In this document: one piece after another, positions 4,889-7,464 of the stretch | Position numbering within the stretch: position 1 is the stretch's first letter | How the letters are laid out: every line of letters starts with the position of its first letter | Assembly: GCA_003022505.1 (NCBI GenBank) | Contig: PXTQ01000048.1 | Span: forward strand, 1 to 7,464 | Reading direction: 5' to 3' | Length of the DNA stretch: 7,464 nucleotides | Source: Bacteroidetes bacterium QS_8_64_10 | GTDB taxonomy: Bacteria; Bacteroidota; Rhodothermia; Rhodothermales; Salinibacteraceae | The notes under the pieces: generated by a model | The model's database searches: none | What the model saw: the letters and a program-made list of their open reading frames with translations, nothing else | What the model was told of the DNA's origin: nothing | Made by a program: the position numbers and the translations under genes

Positions 4889-5617
4889 TTAGCTTCCGAA
4901 GAGCGACTGCTTGCTTTCCAGCAGCATGCGGCGCGGGCGCGGGTCGGATTCGCGCAGCGTCTCGCGGAGAGCCGTCAGGCGCGCGCGTTCGTCGCCGGTA
5001 GGAGCGTCGTGAGGCGCGCCGCCCGCCAGGAGCGCCGTGGGATGCGGTTCCCCCCACCACGTCGCATGAAGCGCCACGGGCCACCATATCGCTGCATCAG
5101 GAAAAAGGCGGTTGAGGCGTTGCAGGGCCTGCGGCGAGAACGCGAGCAGCTCTTCTTCGGGCGGGTGCATGTGACCTTCCGGGAAGTACACGAGCGTAGC
5201 CGCCGGGTTGTTGCGCATCCGCCGAATCGTAGTGCGAACGGTAACGGCGCGGCGCTCCGCGTCGTCCTCCGGAAACGGCAAAGCGCCAGTCGAGCGAAAG
5301 AGCGGAAAGCGGTTCAGTTCACGCATCCACACGATGTGGCTTCGCTCAAGCTCACGCAGGAGCAGCCACGCCAAGTAGCCGTCATGATAGTAGTGATGGT
5401 TAGCGTAGAGCACGACCGGGCGCTCCGGCAGGGGCGGCGGCCAGTCGCCGACGTAGCAGACGCGCCGGAACGCCCGACGCAGGTTGCTGCGCATCAGTTG
5501 GCCGACCAGCGTGCTAATCATGCTGATCTGAAGCGATAATCTCGTGATGACGGCGAGCAAAGCCGAAAGCGCGTAGCCGAAATGCCCGTAGCGACGTGCC
5601 ACCGGCCCGTCGCTCAC
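4889..5617 (-). CDS. PlsC-fold acyltransferase, probable CruD-like carotenoid glycoside acyltransferase (242 aa)
   Basis: The glycerol-phosphate acyltransferase-type motifs are present: an H-x4-D motif at 74-79 within YANHHYYHDG (catalytic His74 and Asp79), the acceptor-binding segment LNRFPLFRSTGALPF at 101-115, and FPEG at 145-148 within LVYFPEGHMHPP. The first 40 residues contain a hydrophobic segment suiting membrane association. The gene starts with GTG at 5617, and its first bases overlap the TGA of crtB (GTGA), a sign of translational coupling. CruD in green sulfur bacteria acylates the glucose of glucosyl-chlorobactene, and salinixanthin carries an acylated glucose, so acylation of a carotenoid glycoside is the best reading. 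Context carries this call: the motifs alone would also fit a phospholipid acyltransferase, though the unusual HHYYHD box suggests a specialised substrate. Confidence 0.82.
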   Translation of the reverse strand: MSDGPVARRYGHFGYALSALLAVITRLSLQISMISTLVGQLMRSNLRRAFRRVCYVGDWPPPLPERPVVLYANHHYYHDGYLAWLLLRELERSHIVWMRELNRFPLFRSTGALPFPEDDAERRAVTVRTTIRRMRNNPAATLVYFPEGHMHPPEEELLAFSPQALQRLNRLFPDAAIWWPVALHATWWGEPHPTALLAGGAPHDAPTGDERARLTALRETLRESDPRPRRMLLESKQSLFGS

Positions 5618-6570
5618 GCGGGGCGGGGTGCGGTCGTTTGCGGGGCATCGCGTTGCGTGCGGAGGTCGGCCTTGCGGCGGGCGTAGTCATCCTGCACAAG
5701 GAGGCGCAGCTTGCGCGGAAGCGTCGTGTAGGCGCGGCGCGAGAGGTTGTCGTAGCTGTTGGCGCGCACTTCGTTGAGGATCTCGCGGTACATGCGCGCA
5801 GCCCCCCGGATGGCAAAGCGAGCGCGGCCCGGCAGGGCGTCGATGGCCTCGACGGCGGAAGCGTAATGCGTCTCGGCCAGTTCCATCACGAATTCCAGGA
5901 GCTGGGGATAAGCCGCCGGAACGGAGCTATCCTTGCGAATGCCCTCCAGGAGCTTGAGTCGGGTTATTCCTTTCTGCTGCATCCAGTCGCGCGGCAGGTA
6001 CAGGCGGCCCAGGTCGAGCAGATCCTCGCCCACGTCGCGCGTGATGTTGGTAATCTGCATGGCGATGCCGAGGCGGCGGGCGGGCGCTTCCAGCCGATCC
6101 GCTTCCTCTTTGGACGTAAGAAACGGCAGCATCAGCGCGCCCACGCTGCCGCCCATCAGGTTGGCGTAGTTCACCAGGTCGTGCATGTCGTCGACGGACT
6201 GGCCGCGCAAGTCCCACTTCGCGCCCCGGATCAATTCGTTCATGGGCTGCCGGGGGAGCGGGTAGTTGGCCTGCACCTCCGCGAGGCGCTGCCACAGCAG
6301 TTCGCCGTCGGGGGGGCGGCCTTCGTCGAGAGTGCGATTGAGCGTGCGGCGCAGGTCGTCCAGTTCGCGGAGGGCCTGATCTGCGCCTACGTCGAGCACG
6401 CGCTTGTCGGCCAGCGAGTCCACGCGGCGGCAGAACAGGTAGACTGTCGCCACCGGCATCTGCACGCGGCGCGGCAGCAGGCGAGCCGCCAGCGAGAACG
6501 TGCGCGAGTGGCGATAAAAGGCGCGCCAGATGCGCCGGTCGGCCCGGTACTGCTCAAAAAAAGAGATCAC
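5614..6570 (-). CDS. crtB: Phytoene synthase, squalene/phytoene synthase family (318 aa)
   Basis: This enzyme joins two geranylgeranyl diphosphates head to head to give phytoene, the first step to C40 carotenoids. HSRTFSLAARLLP (21-33) is the family's substrate-binding start. The first aspartate-rich motif is D51-x3-D55 in YLFCRRVDSLAD, and the second is D179-x3-D183 in QITNITRDVGEDL; both bind Mg2+-diphosphate. The segments GGSVGALMLP (140-149) and GRLYLPRDWM (188-197) match other signatures. The length is normal. The start is GTG at 6570, with no ATG or GTG in the few codons upstream. It is the middle gene of cruF-crtB-acyltransferase; its stop overlaps the next start. Squalene synthase is an alternative within the family, but the neighbours favour phytoene. 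LIRGAKWDL has Arg where many homologues carry Glu. Confidence 0.93.
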   Translation of the reverse strand: MISFFEQYRADRRIWRAFYRHSRTFSLAARLLPRRVQMPVATVYLFCRRVDSLADKRVLDVGADQALRELDDLRRTLNRTLDEGRPPDGELLWQRLAEVQANYPLPRQPMNELIRGAKWDLRGQSVDDMHDLVNYANLMGGSVGALMLPFLTSKEEADRLEAPARRLGIAMQITNITRDVGEDLLDLGRLYLPRDWMQQKGITRLKLLEGIRKDSSVPAAYPQLLEFVMELAETHYASAVEAIDALPGRARFAIRGAARMYREILNEVRANSYDNLSRRAYTTLPRKLRLLVQDDYARRKADLRTQRDAPQTTAPRPA

Positions 6571-6616
6571 GGCGCTCGATGTTGAATACAGTGGGTTTCG
6601 CCTCGGTAATTTGCAA

Positions 6617-6639
6617 CACGTTCCGTAGCGTAAAACGTG
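6617..6639. promoter_or_regulatory. Imperfectly spaced inverted repeat upstream of crtB, possible operator
   Basis: CACGTT (6617-6622) and AACGTG (6634-6639) are exact inverted arms separated by 11 bases, centred about 58 bases upstream of the GTG at 6570. The spacing suits a dimeric regulator on one DNA face. No known consensus is recognised, and 6-bp arms can occur by chance. Confidence 0.25.
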
Positions 6640-6679
6640 AAGGTGCTTTCGGCGATTCGGTTAACGCGCGGCCGTCTTG

Positions 6680-6695
6680 ATTACGCAATACGCAT
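6680..6695 (-). promoter_or_regulatory. Shared 16-bp element upstream of crtB
   Basis: On the minus strand this is ATGCGTATTGCGTAAT, matching 14 of 16 bases of the element at 3912-3927. It lies 110-125 bases upstream of the crtB start, within the 172-base gap after the cruF tail. A TTGCGT within it is followed 17 bases on by GTTAAC, a poor but possible -35/-10 pair. Confidence 0.35.
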
Positions 6696-6742
6696 CACGC
6701 TCGCTCAGGCAGAGCAAAATGGTTAAAACAAGCCTTCAATTG

Positions 6743-6898
6743 CTAAGCATGCACCGAGCGTTCGAGGTGCCGGGGCATCCAGCGCGCCGCCCCCAGCGGA
6801 ACGGCGGTGACCGCCGCGCCCACCAGAAAGGGCACAAACAGGCCGTACATCAGGCACAGGAGCAAGGGGAACAGGCAGTTTAGAAAATACACGACGGG
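6743..6898 (-). pseudogene. cruF: C-terminal 51 codons of cruF in a shifted frame
   Basis: In the frame one base off from the main cruF frame, sequence from 6898 down to a TAG at 6743 reads PVVYFLNCLFPLLLCLMYGL, then FVPFLVGAAVTAVPLGAARW and a short polar end. This is a good transmembrane hairpin, while upstream of 6898 the same frame reads as Arg-rich shadow sequence. Adding one C to the CCC run (GGG at 6896-6898 on the plus strand) would join the main frame as TRP-VVYFLN without a stop. It is therefore probably the true end of CruF, separated by a single-base deletion or a sequencing error. Confidence 0.65.
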
Positions 6899-7464
6899 CG
6901 CGTGACGAAGCCGGCCTCGATCACGAGCGCCACGGCGAACCAGCCGAGCCAGTTGGAGAGCGGCATCCCGTAGTAAAACTTGAACGCATCCGCCGGCGGA
7001 TAGCTCCAGAAGCGGTCGATGCCGCCCACCACCGCCCCGTCGCCAAACATCGCCCCCGCGCCGTTCATCGCCGGATCCAGCGACACGTCCCAGAGCACCA
7101 TAAACACCGTCGCCAGCACGATGCGGCTCGTGCGGCGGCTCGTCGTGCGCCGCGCCAGGTCCAACGACAGGATCGACATGGCAAACCAGGAGGGCGGGAT
7201 AAAATAAGGAACGTGGCCGCCGATCTTCGCGCCCAGCCATTGCGTGTAGGCATACTCGCCGAACGGCACGCCGGTCGTCGTTCCCAGCAGCTCGCCCGAT
7301 AGTCCGATGAGGCAGCCCCACGCGAAAAAGAACGCCAGCCGCCGGCCGCCGAGCACGGGCGCGTACATCAGAAGCGGCAGCACAGGCATCAGCGCCATGT
7401 ACGTCCACGTCGGTGCCACGACGAGCGCCTGCAGGTACGGGCCGAAGAACGCGAGCGTCGAGGG
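6880..7464 (-). CDS. cruF: CruF-type carotenoid 1',2'-hydratase, 5' end outside window and apparent 3' frameshift
   Basis: An integral membrane protein of the carotenoid-synthesis family (PF04240, CruF). CruF adds water across the terminal C1'-C2' double bond of a linear carotenoid end, making the tertiary alcohol that can then be glycosylated. The visible 194 residues begin mid-protein and hold several hydrophobic helices. Family signatures are GELLGTTTGVPFGEYAYT (57-74, in visible-residue numbering), VPYFIPPSWF (85-94), WDVSLDP (125-131) and FYYGMPLSNWLGW (163-175). Conserved acidic residues (Glu58, Asp126, Asp130) are typical. The frame ends at a TAA at 6880, five codons after TRP, with a non-hydrophobic PSCIF end; the missing membrane segment continues in another frame (6898-6743). 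The start lies beyond 7464: the frame stays open to the edge, so the GTG at 7419 need not be the start. It probably opens the cruF-crtB-acyltransferase unit. Confidence 0.88.
   Translation of the reverse strand, partial: PSTLAFFGPYLQALVVAPTWTYMALMPVLPLLMYAPVLGGRRLAFFFAWGCLIGLSGELLGTTTGVPFGEYAYTQWLGAKIGGHVPYFIPPSWFAMSILSLDLARRTTSRRTSRIVLATVFMVLWDVSLDPAMNGAGAMFGDGAVVGGIDRFWSYPPADAFKFYYGMPLSNWLGWFAVALVIEAGFVTRPSCIF

Noticed and set aside
5596..6585. Long plus-strand open frame (329 codons) antisense to crtB
   Set aside because: Same mirror effect; the product is rich in Val/Gln/His with no family, and crtB on the other strand is unmistakable.
6880..6898. Programmed -1 frameshift in cruF
   Set aside because: No X-XXY-YYZ slippery heptamer in frame and no clear downstream structure; repositioning at ATT-TTC would mispair in the P site. 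A one-base deletion or sequencing error is simpler.

Overview
The window is a GC-rich stretch of bacterial chromosome in which every convincing gene lies on the minus strand. The gene set points to a Rhodothermota bacterium related to Salinibacter. Four enzymes fit a glycosylated, acylated C40 carotenoid of the salinixanthin type, and most starts lack a Shine-Dalgarno sequence. The taxonomic assignment is inference, not a search result.

Layout in the direction of transcription (right to left). A CruF-type carotenoid hydratase (7464 to 6880, 5' end outside the window) is followed by its own C-terminal membrane segment in another frame (6898-6743), which points to a one-base frameshift. Next come a CrtB-type phytoene synthase (6570-5614) and, overlapping it by GTGA, a PlsC-fold acyltransferase (5617-4889). 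A perfect 30-bp palindrome follows 27 bases past that stop. Then come an exported helical-repeat protein of unknown function (4722-3979) and a membrane-anchored family 2 glycosyltransferase (3833-2697), which has a perfect 28-bp palindrome 28 bases past its stop. Taken together: CrtB makes phytoene, CruF adds water to the end of the linear half of the carotenoid, the glycosyltransferase puts a sugar on the hydroxyl, and the acyltransferase esterifies the sugar. Desaturase, cyclase and ketolase genes are not in the window.

The rest is accessory. There is a small LapA-domain membrane protein with a Ser/Thr-rich tail (2328-1885), a short single-domain BLUF blue-light sensor with all key flavin-site residues (1487-1041), and the N-terminal part of an exported amidohydrolase-like protein (928 to beyond base 1) that lacks the usual HxH metal motif. 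Upstream of the BLUF gene is what looks like the first ~36 codons of a corA-type magnesium transporter. The BLUF gene and this remnant are bracketed by a 17-bp perfect inverted repeat (21 of 22 when extended) built from AACCTG modules.

Most novel-looking points: the repeat-bracketed BLUF/corA-remnant segment, the pair of loop-less palindromes placed alike after two stop codons, the shared 16-bp element upstream of crtB and of the glycosyltransferase, the cruF frameshift, and the unexplained exported protein inside the carotenoid cluster. No RNA gene, CRISPR array or insertion sequence was seen.
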